Origin: a virus
Strand: one strand, 5' to 3'
IMG/VR virus record: IMGVR_UViG_3300021404_000006
Location: 54,923-118,922 of that record
DNA: 64,000 nt
In this document: in pieces, positions 38,747-46,151 of the stretch
Layout of the letters: the number at the start of each line of letters is the position of its first letter
How positions within the stretch are numbered: position 1 is the stretch's first letter
The notes under the pieces: generated by a model
What the model was told of the DNA's origin: nothing
Database searches by the model: none
What the model saw: only the letters and a program-made list of their open reading frames with translations
Position numbers and translations under genes: made by a program

Positions 38747-39568
38747 ATGAAGACCCGGTGGCGTGCTGCGGTAGTTGCAGCCGCTGGCGTGATGGCGGCG
38801 GCGGCTGCTCTCACTTTCACCCCCGTAGCGCACGCGGCTAACCCCGTCCCGCTGCCCGTCCCGCTTCAGTCGGGGCACCCGTTCGCCACGCAGAAGAACG
38901 GGCCTGAGATCTACAGCTGGGGACCGGGTGCCAACAACCCCGGCAACTGCTCGAACCCGAACCGCAGTGAGCTGAGCAGTGACGGCACGAACGCGGTCCT
39001 GACGACCAACGGCCAGTCCGGGGACTGCAATGACCTCCAGTCGCCGCACACTTATCCGACTACTGACGGTTACGTGTACGAAACGTACATGTACGACTCG
39101 AACTGGTCTCAGTGGGCCAGCTACTGGATGTACGGGAACAACTGGCCGACCGACGGAGAGATCGACAGCGTGGAGGGTGGCTCCGGTACCAGCTTCACCA
39201 GCTACCACTATGAAGGCCCTAGCGGTCCTGCCAGCTACTCCACCTGCAACAACTCCAATGGCTGCGACGCGAACGCGACTCCGCTCCAGATCGGGCCTTC
39301 CGGGGCTAACATCTCCTCGGGCTGGCACACCGTAGACATCTCCTACGGCGGCCACGGCGCTGGCCAGGGCGAGGTCTGCGTGTGGTTCGACGGGCACCAG
39401 TACGGCTGCGTGTACGGGTCTAACGTCCTGAACGGCGGCACCGACCCCGGTTACTGGTTCACGTACTCCACGGGCTCCTGCCAGTCCGCCAACAACGGCA
39501 GCGTGTGCAACGGCAATTACCCGGACCCCGGCACCATCAAGGTGCAGTGGATTCGCATCTTCACGTAA
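38747..39568 (+). CDS. Secreted GH16-family glycoside hydrolase
   Basis: 273 aa. Signal peptide MKTRWRAAVVAAAGVMAAAA with cleavage near VAHA-ANPV. The GH16 catalytic motif ExDxxE is TDGEIDSVEG (Glu138, Asp140, Glu143), followed by a jelly-roll (SGWHTVDISYG, WFDGHQYGCVYG). Four to six Cys may form disulphides. GH16 enzymes cleave beta-1,3/1,4-glucans or galactans. AAGGAGGAG precedes the ATG. An exported enzyme, not obviously a virion part. The HNH gene overlaps its stop (TAATG). Confidence 0.87.
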   Translation: MKTRWRAAVVAAAGVMAAAAALTFTPVAHAANPVPLPVPLQSGHPFATQKNGPEIYSWGPGANNPGNCSNPNRSELSSDGTNAVLTTNGQSGDCNDLQSPHTYPTTDGYVYETYMYDSNWSQWASYWMYGNNWPTDGEIDSVEGGSGTSFTSYHYEGPSGPASYSTCNNSNGCDANATPLQIGPSGANISSGWHTVDISYGGHGAGQGEVCVWFDGHQYGCVYGSNVLNGGTDPGYWFTYSTGSCQSANNGSVCNGNYPDPGTIKVQWIRIFT

Positions 39569-40029
39569 TGCCGTCTAACTACAGCACCAGGAGTTCGAAG
39601 AAGCCGCAGGCCCGCAAGCCTCCGGCTTCTTCGCCTTCACCTGCCCCCGTTCCCAGGGACATAGGCGAGAAGACAGCGGGCTACGAACGCGAGCAGCGGC
39701 ATCCTAGCGGCCCGGCGTGGAAAAGGGTCGTAGCCAACGTCATAGCGGCTCACAATGGCATCTGCCATCTCTGCTACCATCCCGGCGCACAGCAGGCCGA
39801 CCACGTTATCCAGTACGCCGAAGGCGGCGGCGACACCGTGGAAAACCTGCGGCCCGCGCACGGATCGGCCGGAAAGCAGAAGAACAGGTGCCCCGTGTGC
39901 GGCCTCAACTGCAACAACATCCGGGGCGCGCTGTCGGTGGAGGCCGGCCGCCGGAAGATCGCGCGGAGGCAGGAGCAGGGAGCAGGGATAACCCCGGAGG
40001 TTAACGAGGACGCAGGACGGGAATGGTAG
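39568..40029 (+). CDS. HNH endonuclease (packaging-type or free-standing)
   Basis: 153 aa. Basic Pro/Ser start, then WKRVVANVIAAHNGICHLCY, QQADHVIQYAEGG, TVENLRPAHGSAGKQKNRC: Cys-x2-Cys, DH and N...H in the order of HNH nucleases that act with terminase, and also of selfish ones. No terminase gene is in the window. Start overlaps the GH16 stop. Confidence 0.85.
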   Translation: MPSNYSTRSSKKPQARKPPASSPSPAPVPRDIGEKTAGYEREQRHPSGPAWKRVVANVIAAHNGICHLCYHPGAQQADHVIQYAEGGGDTVENLRPAHGSAGKQKNRCPVCGLNCNNIRGALSVEAGRRKIARRQEQGAGITPEVNEDAGREW

Positions 40030-40046
40030 CGAGTACGATAGGGATT

Positions 40047-40730
40047 ATGAAGCACGTGAAGCTACTCGTCCCGGCTTTGGGGCTGCTCGGCCTTGCCGCG
40101 TGTACGACTGCAACCAGTACCCCGGCTATGGCACCTTCGACGCCTGTCACCAGCACTCCTGCGATGACGCCAGCACATCCTGCGAGCATGACAGCACCTC
40201 CTCCCATGGCTCCTACTAAGGCCGCTATGACGCCTACTAAGGCTGCTATGGCTCCTACTACCGCCGTACCCGTTGTTGTTCCGCCGCCGTCCCGTACGGC
40301 TGCCGTGACCGCCCAGTGCACGCCGCAGAACACCTCGGTAACCCTCGCCATGAGTAACGGTGCCGCAGGCACGCTGTACCAGACTCTGGTCATCAAGAAC
40401 TTCTCAGGCGCTCCCTGCGTGACAGGCGGTTACCCGGGGATCTCCCTGGATACGGCAGCAGGTGCCCAGGCAGGCGCTTCCGCGACCCGGCAGGCTCCGG
40501 CCGGAGCAGAGGTACTGCTGGCACCAGGGCAGGCCGCTACGGACATCTTCAGCTACTCCGACGCCGGCGTTTCCACCTCCCCGAACTGCCATCCCGAACA
40601 GGCCACTTCGCTTCGCGTCTACCTGCCGGGTTCCGTGCAGTCGATCGTGCTCCCGTTCAGCCGCATGGGCTGTTCAGGCACCTACAGCTACCTTGACGTA
40701 TGGGCTGTTAACGTAGCGCCGGGTTCGTAG
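40047..40730 (+). CDS. DUF4232-type lipoprotein
   Basis: 227 aa. Lipoprotein signal MKHVKLLVPALGLLGLAAC with the lipobox Cys at 19, a Pro/Thr/Ala repeat linker (APTKAAMTPTKAAMAP), then a DUF4232 domain: CTPQNTSVTLAMSNGAAGTL, KNFSGAPCVTGGYPGISL. This Streptomyces-type exported beta-sandwich is of unknown role. It may coat the infected cell surface, for example for exclusion. Confidence 0.82.
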   Translation: MKHVKLLVPALGLLGLAACTTATSTPAMAPSTPVTSTPAMTPAHPASMTAPPPMAPTKAAMTPTKAAMAPTTAVPVVVPPPSRTAAVTAQCTPQNTSVTLAMSNGAAGTLYQTLVIKNFSGAPCVTGGYPGISLDTAAGAQAGASATRQAPAGAEVLLAPGQAATDIFSYSDAGVSTSPNCHPEQATSLRVYLPGSVQSIVLPFSRMGCSGTYSYLDVWAVNVAPGS

Positions 40731-40736
40731 GCAGCG

Positions 40737-40952
40737 ATGCTGAAGTCCGTTTACCGTAAATGCGACAGTGCGCCTGATGACTTTGAGCACTGGCATCATA
40801 CGTGCTGGAGCTGCGGTGCGGACTTCTGCGGCTGCGAGAGAAACGGGTACGACTGCAAAGGCTGCGGCTGCGGTGAGTACCCAGCTGGTACCTGGGCTAC
40901 GCCCTCGGTTGATTTCGATCCTGAGTTCGCGGCAACTGCCCTTAATCCGTAA
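40737..40952 (+). CDS. Cys-rich small protein (71 aa)
   Basis: HHTCWSCGADFCGCERNGYD, then CKGCGCGEY: at least nine Cys, probably two zinc sites. It converges on and overlaps the 40942 gene. Function unknown. Confidence 0.65.
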   Translation: MLKSVYRKCDSAPDDFEHWHHTCWSCGADFCGCERNGYDCKGCGCGEYPAGTWATPSVDFDPEFAATALNP

Positions 40953-41124
40953 GGGGCTTCCACAGCACTTCGCAGGGCCATACAAGGGCCTCGGAGTCGT
41001 AGTCGCCAAGTGAGCCGAAACGCTGCCACAGCATCCACTTCTTGCCCCATATGCAGCCGCTACTGTCTCGCACTACCGTCCCCGGCGGGTAGGCAAGAAG
41101 TACACCGATCTGATCGGCGGTCAC
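40942..41124 (-). CDS. Hypothetical protein (60 aa)
   Basis: GTG 41124; MTADQIGVLLAYPPGTVVRD, then IWGKKWMLWQRFGSLGDYDS. No ribosome-binding site, but a promoter (41131-41159) ends 6 bases upstream, so the mRNA may be leaderless. Function unknown. Confidence 0.6.
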   Translation of the reverse strand: MTADQIGVLLAYPPGTVVRDSSGCIWGKKWMLWQRFGSLGDYDSEALVWPCEVLWKPLTD

Positions 41125-41130
41125 AAATTC

Positions 41131-41159
41131 AGATTACTGTTTTGTTTCCTGCGGGTAAA
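41131..41159 (-). promoter_or_regulatory. Promoter for the 41124 gene (-35 TTTACC, -10 TAATCT)
   Basis: On the minus strand TTTACC and TAATCT are 17 bp apart and end 6 bp before GTG 41124. The spacer region belongs to a 27-bp element (41135-41161) repeated at 41697-41723 (4 differences). Confidence 0.55.
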
Positions 41160-41162
41160 CTG

Positions 41163-41675
41163 CTATTTGCACGGATGGTGCCCGTAAATCAGGAACCACT
41201 TGTTAGCTTTGACGAACTTGTTTCCGTTCGCCCAGAATCCCCAGGTACGCACTGGCCGGCCCGTGATAAGCAAAGTCCAGCAGCCACCCTCGTGCGGGTG
41301 AACAGTGTGCTGGTGCTCGGCTTTGCGGAACCGTACTGCCGGAGCTTCGAGGATATCGAGACCGTCAGGGTTCTCGTCGGTGTAGCCGCCTTTAACCACG
41401 AAGGTTAGAAACCACCACGGGTGATCGTGGAAGGCGCGGTCGTCATCATTCGACAGCCAGTGGTGCACGCGGACGGAGAATCCGAAAAGCTCTAGCCTCC
41501 ACCGGATGACGTAGGGGCACTCGGGCAGGCCCAGCGGTTCTTTCCATGCGAATTTAAGTACGCGGGGGCACATTCGAAGTACCGTCCTCTGCTTCATCTG
41601 AGCAGCGCTCTGCGTCTGAGCTACCCGCGTCCGGCGGACCCCGCCTCTTCTGGTGGGCTCCAGGTTGTCCTGCAT
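41163..41675 (-). CDS. Cupin-like protein (170 aa)
   Basis: WLSNDDDRAFHDHPWWFLTF, KGGYTDENPDG and RKAEHQHTVHPHEGGCWTLL have the paired His and Gly of cupins that bind a metal in a beta-barrel. The catalytic role is unknown; such proteins occur in several phages. TTATAGT lies just before ATG 41675; M27 (MKQRTVLRM) is an alternative start. Confidence 0.72.
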   Translation of the reverse strand: MQDNLEPTRRGGVRRTRVAQTQSAAQMKQRTVLRMCPRVLKFAWKEPLGLPECPYVIRWRLELFGFSVRVHHWLSNDDDRAFHDHPWWFLTFVVKGGYTDENPDGLDILEAPAVRFRKAEHQHTVHPHEGGCWTLLITGRPVRTWGFWANGNKFVKANKWFLIYGHHPCK

Positions 41676-41696
41676 ATCTACTATAACCGTTCCCGC

Positions 41697-41723
41697 TACT
41701 GTTTTGTTCCCGGCTGGTAAACT
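41697..41723. promoter_or_regulatory. Second copy of 27-bp promoter/operator element
   Basis: TACTGTTTTGTTCCCGGCTG continuing to GTAAACT; 23 of 27 positions match 41135-41161. On the plus strand it ends in TGGTAAACT, an extended -10 shape, ~120 bp before the holin-like gene; on the minus strand it lies upstream of the cupin gene. Confidence 0.5.
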
Positions 41724-41843
41724 CAGCCTGTGAGCTTCATAATGGCATTGGTAGCTACGGTCTCCCTTGAGATGGAAAGCTTCAAGGGCCTCCTCTGGTA
41801 CTACTGGTACCGCCTGCGGTACTGCCCTCTACAGGAGAACAGT

Positions 41844-42212
41844 ATGAAAATTTTCCCGGTCATCGTACCGCCGGCTCTCGCGCCGTATGTGCCTTACCTC
41901 AAGTTCATCGCAGCGGCGGCAGGCGTAGTCGCTACCGCCATTACGATTCTCATGACCTCGCCGCCGTCCTGGGCGTATCTGGTGATTGCAGTGGTTACCT
42001 CGCTCGGCGTGTACTCGATTCCCAACATCAGCGTCAAGGCGGTCCTGTCCGATGGAGAGGCCGCCGTGAATGCCGCAGAGAAGGCCGTGAAGGACGCCAG
42101 GGGCGGGAACGTGGTCCAGGCTGAGCAGGATGTCTCCAGCGCCGTGAAGGACGTGCAGAGCACCGTACAGGACGTGCACGCCATTACCCAGGCACTGCCG
42201 AAACTTCCGTAG
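41844..42212 (+). CDS. Holin-like membrane protein (122 aa)
   Basis: Start MKIFPVIVPPALAPYVPYLK with AGGAG 6 bases upstream. Two transmembrane helices (KFIAAAAGVVATAITILM; WAYLVIAVVTSLGVYSI), then a charged amphipathic tail (AVNAAEKAVKDARGG). This layout fits class II holins and is the best holin candidate in the window, although it is far from the endolysin gene. Its 5' leader is ~120 bases. Followed by a strong terminator. Confidence 0.62.
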   Translation: MKIFPVIVPPALAPYVPYLKFIAAAAGVVATAITILMTSPPSWAYLVIAVVTSLGVYSIPNISVKAVLSDGEAAVNAAEKAVKDARGGNVVQAEQDVSSAVKDVQSTVQDVHAITQALPKLP

Positions 42213-42221
42213 ACAACGGCT

Positions 42222-42260
42222 AAAGCCCCGGTATAAGCACAGTGCTTATACCGGGGCTTT
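42222..42260 (+). terminator. Strong terminator after the holin-like gene
   Basis: AAAGCCCCGGTATAAGCAC (42222-42240) pairs with GTGCTTATACCGGGGCTTT (42242-42260), followed by T. A nearly ideal intrinsic terminator. Confidence 0.9.
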
Positions 42261-42309
42261 TCGCTTGCCTAGTGGCTAACTAGGACTTCCTCTTTTTCTC
42301 TTTTCATCT

Positions 42310-42418
42310 GCGCGACGGTTGACAGCCTTCCGTGGAGAGCCAAACGGGTTCAAAAATCCCCACCCGATGCAGGCTGCCTGTTGCCCCGGGTGAAAGGTTA
42401 ACCCAGAGCCGTCCGCGC
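42310..42418. ncRNA. Candidate structured RNA in a convergent gap
   Basis: Outer GCGCGACGG (42310-42318) / CCGTCCGCGC (42409-42418) with one bulge encloses CAGCCT/AGGCTG, inside which CGGGT/ACCCG pairs, and a separate GGGT/ACCC hairpin. This resembles a three-way junction. It lies in the otherwise gene-free 42261-42430 gap. Could be an ncRNA or an elaborate terminator of the minus-strand operon. Confidence 0.4.
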
Positions 42419-42430
42419 GGGAGGAGGACC

Positions 42431-42856
42431 TTAGAGAATGTCTCCGAAGGTTACCGGCTGGTCGGCAGCCCTCTTGACGGATTCGGCAGCTTCCCTGATG
42501 GATTCGGCGTACTGGGTGAAGATGGTCGGAAATTTTGGTTCGCCGTCAGTCTGTGGCGGCTCGTACTCGGCGGCTTTCCTCGCGGCGATCTCAGCCTTGT
42601 GAACCTTGATCGACTCGGCGTGGTTTACCTTGCCGCGTGCACGGCGCTCCAGACGGGCTGCCAGTGACCGCAGAGCGCGGGCGATAGCCAGGTCGTCACC
42701 GACAGTTTCATCGAACTTGTCGCCGCGCTCACGGCCTGAACTGCCGGTGCCAGTTGCTGTAAGAAGATCGACCGGCCAGCCGGTTGTGAGAACCGCTTCC
42801 GCCGTGGTCCTGGTGCCGTCCGTCATGGTAGTGACTCCGACATGAAAATCCTTCAC
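42431..42856 (-). CDS. Hypothetical protein (141 aa)
   Basis: GTG overlaps the upstream stop. Basic helical middle (RALRSLAARLERRARGKVNH), acidic C-terminal helix (YAESIREAAESVKRAADQP). Last gene of the minus-strand block that starts near 61.6 kb. Function unknown. Confidence 0.65.
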   Translation of the reverse strand: MKDFHVGVTTMTDGTRTTAEAVLTTGWPVDLLTATGTGSSGRERGDKFDETVGDDLAIARALRSLAARLERRARGKVNHAESIKVHKAEIAARKAAEYEPPQTDGEPKFPTIFTQYAESIREAAESVKRAADQPVTFGDIL

Positions 42857-43077
42857 TCGTCTTCCCCTTCTATCTCGGTTACCAGGGCTAGCAGCGCCTG
42901 GGCGGCCCTGTCCTTGGTGTCGTACTCAGCCACCGTGAACGGCATCGCTGGCCCGATCATACTAGCCTTGATCTCGCCACGGCGGGTGATCGTGTCTTCT
43001 GCTACCCACATGCGGGTGATGTTCCGGATGTGGAGGTAAGAGCCATCCTCGCACATGATGAACTGCAAGTTAGGCAT
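42853..43077 (-). CDS. Hypothetical protein (74 aa)
   Basis: MPNLQFIMCEDGSYLHIRNI, beta-strands, then an acidic helix (AAQALLALVTEIEGEDE). Overlaps both neighbours. Function unknown. Confidence 0.65.
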   Translation of the reverse strand: MPNLQFIMCEDGSYLHIRNITRMWVAEDTITRRGEIKASMIGPAMPFTVAEYDTKDRAAQALLALVTEIEGEDE

Positions 43078-43267
43078 TATTCACTTCTTCCTTGATGCTC
43101 CAGATTCCCTGCTCGTAGTACATCTTGAGCTGGCGGTACAGTGACTGCATCTCAGAAGGGGTTAGGTAAAGTTCTTGGTAGCCCGAGTCGCCGTTCACGG
43201 TTGCGCAGGCTTCGGTCCACTCGTTGCCGATAATTCCCGTAGGTTCCAGGGAGACGTGACTGGTCAC
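43070..43267 (-). CDS. Hypothetical protein (65 aa)
   Basis: GTG 43267 with GAGGGA upstream is chosen over a long upstream frame that is alternative to the previous gene. MTSHVSLEPTGIIGNEWTEA, then LTPSEMQSLYRQLKMYYE. Function unknown. Confidence 0.65.
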   Translation of the reverse strand: MTSHVSLEPTGIIGNEWTEACATVNGDSGYQELYLTPSEMQSLYRQLKMYYEQGIWSIKEEVNNA

Positions 43268-43269
43268 AG

Positions 43270-43467
43270 CTAGTCCCTCGCCGCCCGGATTCCGCTGGCC
43301 ACGCCGAGAACCATAATGCCTTCGACTGCGGCAGCGATCAGGTATACCGGCCAGATGCCGCTGTTGATGTGGTACATGCTGAGGCCCCAGACGATCCACT
43401 GAGCTTCCAGGAACATAACCCCAGCGGTTATTGCGGCGGTGACCAGTACTCCTATCAGTTTCTCCAT
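43270..43467 (-). CDS. Two-helix membrane protein (65 aa)
   Basis: MEKLIGVLVTAAITAGVMFL and a second helix (WPVYLIAAAVEGIMVLGV). GAGAGGAAAC precedes the ATG. Function unknown; small two-helix proteins of this type can be anti-holins or exclusion proteins. Confidence 0.7.
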   Translation of the reverse strand: MEKLIGVLVTAAITAGVMFLEAQWIVWGLSMYHINSGIWPVYLIAAAVEGIMVLGVASGIRAARD

Positions 43468-43488
43468 GTTTCCTCTCCCAGAGTGTGT

Positions 43489-43527
43489 GCAGGGCGCTGA
43501 AGGCTACGATAGCCTGCAACGCCCTGC
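43489..43527 (-). terminator. Terminator hairpin
   Basis: GCAGGGCG (43489-43496) pairs with CGCCCTGC (43520-43527), with an inner AGGCT/AGCCT stem. It follows the 43543 gene on the minus strand. Confidence 0.65.
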
Positions 43528-43542
43528 CGGGTGATTGTATTC

Positions 43543-43830
43543 CTAGAGAGCGGTTGGGTCCTCATGCAGGCTCTCGATAGGCATTTTCAGGGAAAGCGGA
43601 TCATCGTACAGGCCGTCGATGGCCATCTTCAGGGAGAGCAGGTTGTCCACCGTGCCGGTGTTAACTAGCTGTTTCCGTGCTTCTAGAGGCAGCTTGGTGT
43701 CGATGGCGGTCAGCGCCCGCATGATGCTGCGGCTCAGCTTCGCCGCATAAGCTTCCTCCATGTCGATGATGAGCCGGGTTTCTCGCCTAGCTTCAAGGGC
43801 GGTTCTGCCGGTTTCTGTTGCGGATCTCAT
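43543..43830 (-). CDS. Hypothetical protein with C-terminal tandem peptide repeat (95 aa)
   Basis: Helical N-terminus (ALEARRETRLIIDMEEAYAA), then a duplicated segment: LSLKMAIDGLYDDP and LSLKMPIESLHEDP. Function unknown. Confidence 0.65.
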   Translation of the reverse strand: MRSATETGRTALEARRETRLIIDMEEAYAAKLSRSIMRALTAIDTKLPLEARKQLVNTGTVDNLLSLKMAIDGLYDDPLSLKMPIESLHEDPTAL

Positions 43831-43844
43831 TTTTCCCCCATTCT

Positions 43845-44597
43845 CTAGAGACCGACAGCGTTCGCCGCGTACTCGGCCTGCGCTTGGGTGAACTGGTCGC
43901 CGTAGGGCGAGGTGAGCTGCTGGATTAGGCTGGCCCGGCTGAACCCGCCCATGGCCATGTACCCCTTTGCGGCGTCTACCGCCTGGGCATTCCAGTCCGG
44001 GTGGAGGTAGTTGACCGCGAACACGGCGTCTGCATTCGCGAATCCGTCACCGCTCGAAGAAGTGAGCTGCTGGATAAGTCCGGCCCGGCTGAATCCGCTG
44101 CCCAGGTTGAGGTAACCCTGTGCGGCCTGTACGGCTTGCTGCTGGCTCGCGGTCATTGCCGGGGCGGTGCTTGCGGTAGGCAGGTACTGCGGGCAATCCT
44201 GCTTCTCGGCGTTCCGCACGATCTGCTGGGGGCTCTGCCCGAGAACTCCGTTGCTGCCGACTTGCGTGCTCACCAGGTTGATGATGTCCGATTCGCTGCT
44301 GCCGGCACTCCGTAGCTTGCATACGTCAGCGTAGACGGCGGTTAGCGGATTCGCAGTAGCTGACGTTGCGGGTGCCGGCTTCGTTGCGGGGGCCATAGGC
44401 TTTGTGGCGGCCGGAGATGACTTAGCAGTCTGACTGGAGGCTGTTTTTCCGCCGCCGGTTGCCAGGACGATCACGACGATAAGCATGATCAGGCTTGCCG
44501 CCCCGATAGCGACCCACCGGAATAGGTGGTGCTTTTTCGGGGGCTGCGGAGGTGGCGGAGGATCGTAAGCGGGCATCTGCTGAGTGTAGTCACTCAT
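43845..44597 (-). CDS. Ltp-domain membrane protein, superinfection-exclusion candidate
   Basis: 250 aa. Pro-rich cytoplasmic start, one transmembrane helix (WVAIGAASLIMLIVVIVLAT), an Ala/Pro linker, a DUF732-like domain (VYADVCKLRSAGSSESDIIN), then two Ltp repeats: AQGYLNLGSGFSRAGLIQQL and AKGYMAMGGFSRASLIQQL. The Ltp repeat is that of the Streptococcus phage TP-J34 lipoprotein that blocks DNA injection by competing phages. Here the anchor is a helix rather than a lipid. Confidence 0.78.
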   Translation of the reverse strand: MSDYTQQMPAYDPPPPPQPPKKHHLFRWVAIGAASLIMLIVVIVLATGGGKTASSQTAKSSPAATKPMAPATKPAPATSATANPLTAVYADVCKLRSAGSSESDIINLVSTQVGSNGVLGQSPQQIVRNAEKQDCPQYLPTASTAPAMTASQQQAVQAAQGYLNLGSGFSRAGLIQQLTSSSGDGFANADAVFAVNYLHPDWNAQAVDAAKGYMAMGGFSRASLIQQLTSPYGDQFTQAQAEYAANAVGL

Positions 44598-44676
44598 GAT
44601 TGGATTTACCTTTCGTTGCGGTTACATGATCGTTGGTCCAGGGGGGTTAAACACGCGGCGAGCGAGATTTATTCCC

Positions 44677-45177
44677 CTATAGGGCGCTAACCAGTGTGCA
44701 CAGCCCGAATACAGCCAGGCCTACCCACACGGCTAGGCTAAAGGCGAGGAATATAGCTACCTGGGTGTCTCGGTCTTTCTTTTCTACTTCGTAACTGTGC
44801 GGCCTACCGTCGATGTCGTGCCAGGTTTTTGTTTTTGTTTTTAGCTTTGCTGGTGGAATAGGAGGAGGTATCTGTGCGGTTACGCAGTCCAGCATCGAGT
44901 TCATGTATACGGCTTGCGCATGTTCATCTTCGGTTGTCGCATAAAGTTCGCGGAACTTAGCCCACTTAACCCACGTTGAGGAATCACTGTATTCGCAGTG
45001 GACAGGGCATTTTCTCCGTCCCCATAGGCTTTCGTCTACCGTTCCAGTTCCGGCTTTCGCGTGCATTGCCGGCCAGTTCTTGGCATCACCCTCATTTGTG
45101 CATTTCAGGTCCGGCATCCTGAAAATAGCGCTCTGATTTTTACCGAACTGCGGTATTTCCGCATACATGTCAGGCAT
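44677..45177 (-). CDS. C-terminally membrane-anchored protein (166 aa)
   Basis: MPDMYAEIPQFGKNQSAIFR, scattered Cys (LKCTNEG, KCPVHCEYSD), a Lys/Thr segment (AKLKTKTKTWHD), then one transmembrane helix (VAIFLAFSLAVWVGLAVFGL). Function unknown. Confidence 0.7.
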   Translation of the reverse strand: MPDMYAEIPQFGKNQSAIFRMPDLKCTNEGDAKNWPAMHAKAGTGTVDESLWGRRKCPVHCEYSDSSTWVKWAKFRELYATTEDEHAQAVYMNSMLDCVTAQIPPPIPPAKLKTKTKTWHDIDGRPHSYEVEKKDRDTQVAIFLAFSLAVWVGLAVFGLCTLVSAL

Positions 45178-45358
45178 CCACCTTCCACGTATTTGTCCTG
45201 GCTACCTGTTCCATGCGCGCCGCGATCTCTTTGTGCATGGTTTCGCCTTTGGCGGCTAGCCCGGAGGCTTTGTAGTTAGCGAGCGCGTGCAGCGCTACAG
45301 TAGCCAGGTGGCTCGGAGAGGTAACGTGGTTTTTCTTCTGCGTGCGTTTGCTAGGCAT
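45170..45358 (-). CDS. Hypothetical basic protein (62 aa)
   Basis: MPSKRTQKKNHVTSPSHLAT, then a helix (KGETMHKEIAARMEQVART). Overlaps both neighbours by 8 bases. Function unknown. Confidence 0.65.
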   Translation of the reverse strand: MPSKRTQKKNHVTSPSHLATVALHALANYKASGLAAKGETMHKEIAARMEQVARTNTWKVDA

Positions 45359-45542
45359 CAGGGAACTCTCCTCGGATGTCTTGGATCATGTCGTAGAATA
45401 TGTAGCCGATCGATATTGCGGACATGCGCTTGATTAGCTTGATGCGGTCAATCTTGAATCCTTTCTTGTCCATCATCGCCCTTACCCAGGCGCTGTTCTG
45501 GTTGTCTCCTGCGTACTCAGGCCGGAAGCTGTCGTTGTCCAT
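45351..45542 (-). CDS. Hypothetical protein (63 aa)
   Basis: Start MDNDSFRPEYAGDNQNSAWV, with GGGGGG immediately upstream; the preceding ATG would fall within the previous gene. Hydrophobic C-terminal half (AISIGYIFYDMIQDIRG). Function unknown. Confidence 0.6.
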   Translation of the reverse strand: MDNDSFRPEYAGDNQNSAWVRAMMDKKGFKIDRIKLIKRMSAISIGYIFYDMIQDIRGEFPDA

Positions 45543-45651
45543 TTTTCCCCCCGTTTTCTTTTTTCCTTTTGGCGCGTGCCCTGTCATGGGCCAGTTTTCT
45601 AGCCCGCAGTTTTTCGTCTGCGATGCGGCGGAATACCGACTCGGGAATCAC
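45517..45651 (-). CDS. Small basic protein (44 aa)
   Basis: GTG overlaps the upstream stop (GTGA). MIPESVFRRIADEKLRARKL, then KRKKENGGK. Overlaps the next gene start by 26 bases. Function unknown. Confidence 0.55.
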   Translation of the reverse strand: MIPESVFRRIADEKLRARKLAHDRARAKRKKENGGKNGQRQLPA

Positions 45652-45935
45652 CTGACTAGCGGTTCCGGGTACTTGCCGGCTTTATAAAGGGCTATCAGCT
45701 TCGAATCGCATGCAAGGTTGCCCCACCACATAGAGGAGCTGAAGTCGCTTCCCGATCCGCTAGCATCGTTGTCTTCTTTCAGGCTGAAAAAGCCGTATGT
45801 CCCCTGGTTTTGGTTTGTGGTCTCACATCCATACCTGATAGGCCTGAAGTTCATAGACAGCCATTTACGGCCCTCTGCGGATTCCAGCCATTCAGCTATT
45901 TCCCGGTACTGTTTCAGGTCTTCACTTCTGATCAC
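45648..45935 (-). CDS. WLxSAEG-motif protein (95 aa)
   Basis: EIAEWLESAEGRKWLSMNF near the N-terminus, then FFSLKEDNDASGSGSDF and WWGNLACDSK. Paralogue of the 46548 protein by the motif and its position. Function unknown. Confidence 0.65.
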   Translation of the reverse strand: MIRSEDLKQYREIAEWLESAEGRKWLSMNFRPIRYGCETTNQNQGTYGFFSLKEDNDASGSGSDFSSSMWWGNLACDSKLIALYKAGKYPEPLVR

Positions 45936-46080
45936 GGAAGTTAGCCTTTCGCTCCTGGTGCCACTTGTGAGCGGTATTCCAGCGGCGGTCTTCCAGCTTG
46001 TTACTGAGAGCCCTGAGCAGCGGTATTGCGGATATCATCAGAGCTGCGATGATGATAATGAAGAATACGACGATGATCAC
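45922..46080 (-). CDS. Single-pass membrane protein (52 aa)
   Basis: GTG 46080 with GGAGG upstream and GTGA overlap. MIIVVFFIIIIAALMISAIP, then a charged tail (RRWNTAHKWHQERKANFRDQ). A longer frame from 46140 is rejected because it would erase the gene at 46077. Function unknown. Confidence 0.62.
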   Translation of the reverse strand: MIIVVFFIIIIAALMISAIPLLRALSNKLEDRRWNTAHKWHQERKANFRDQK

Positions 46081-46151
46081 CAGTGCCTCCAGGCGATAAC
46101 GCCGCACAGAATCCAGAATGCGGCTACTGCTAGTGCCCATGTCCAGCTCAC
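46077..46151 (-). CDS. Micro-membrane peptide (24 aa)
   Basis: MSWTWALAVAAFWILCGVIA, then WRHW. Start and stop both overlap neighbouring genes by GTGA, a tight arrangement that supports translation. One transmembrane helix bounded by Trp. Confidence 0.6.
   Translation of the reverse strand: MSWTWALAVAAFWILCGVIAWRHW

Noticed and set aside
39568-40029. Terminase-linked genome end (cos) next to the HNH gene
   Set aside because: No terminase or structural gene lies nearby; the neighbours are a secreted glycosidase and a lipoprotein, so the packaging link cannot be supported here.
42310-42418. Fifth Y RNA or tRNA
   Set aside because: It has a GGGTTCAAAAATCCC loop but no GGTTATC core, no D-arm, and the loop size does not fit a T-arm.
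45922-46140. Longer start (46140) for the 45922 membrane protein
   Set aside because: It would overlap entirely the GTGA-coupled micro-gene 46077-46151; GTG 46080 has a better ribosome-binding site.
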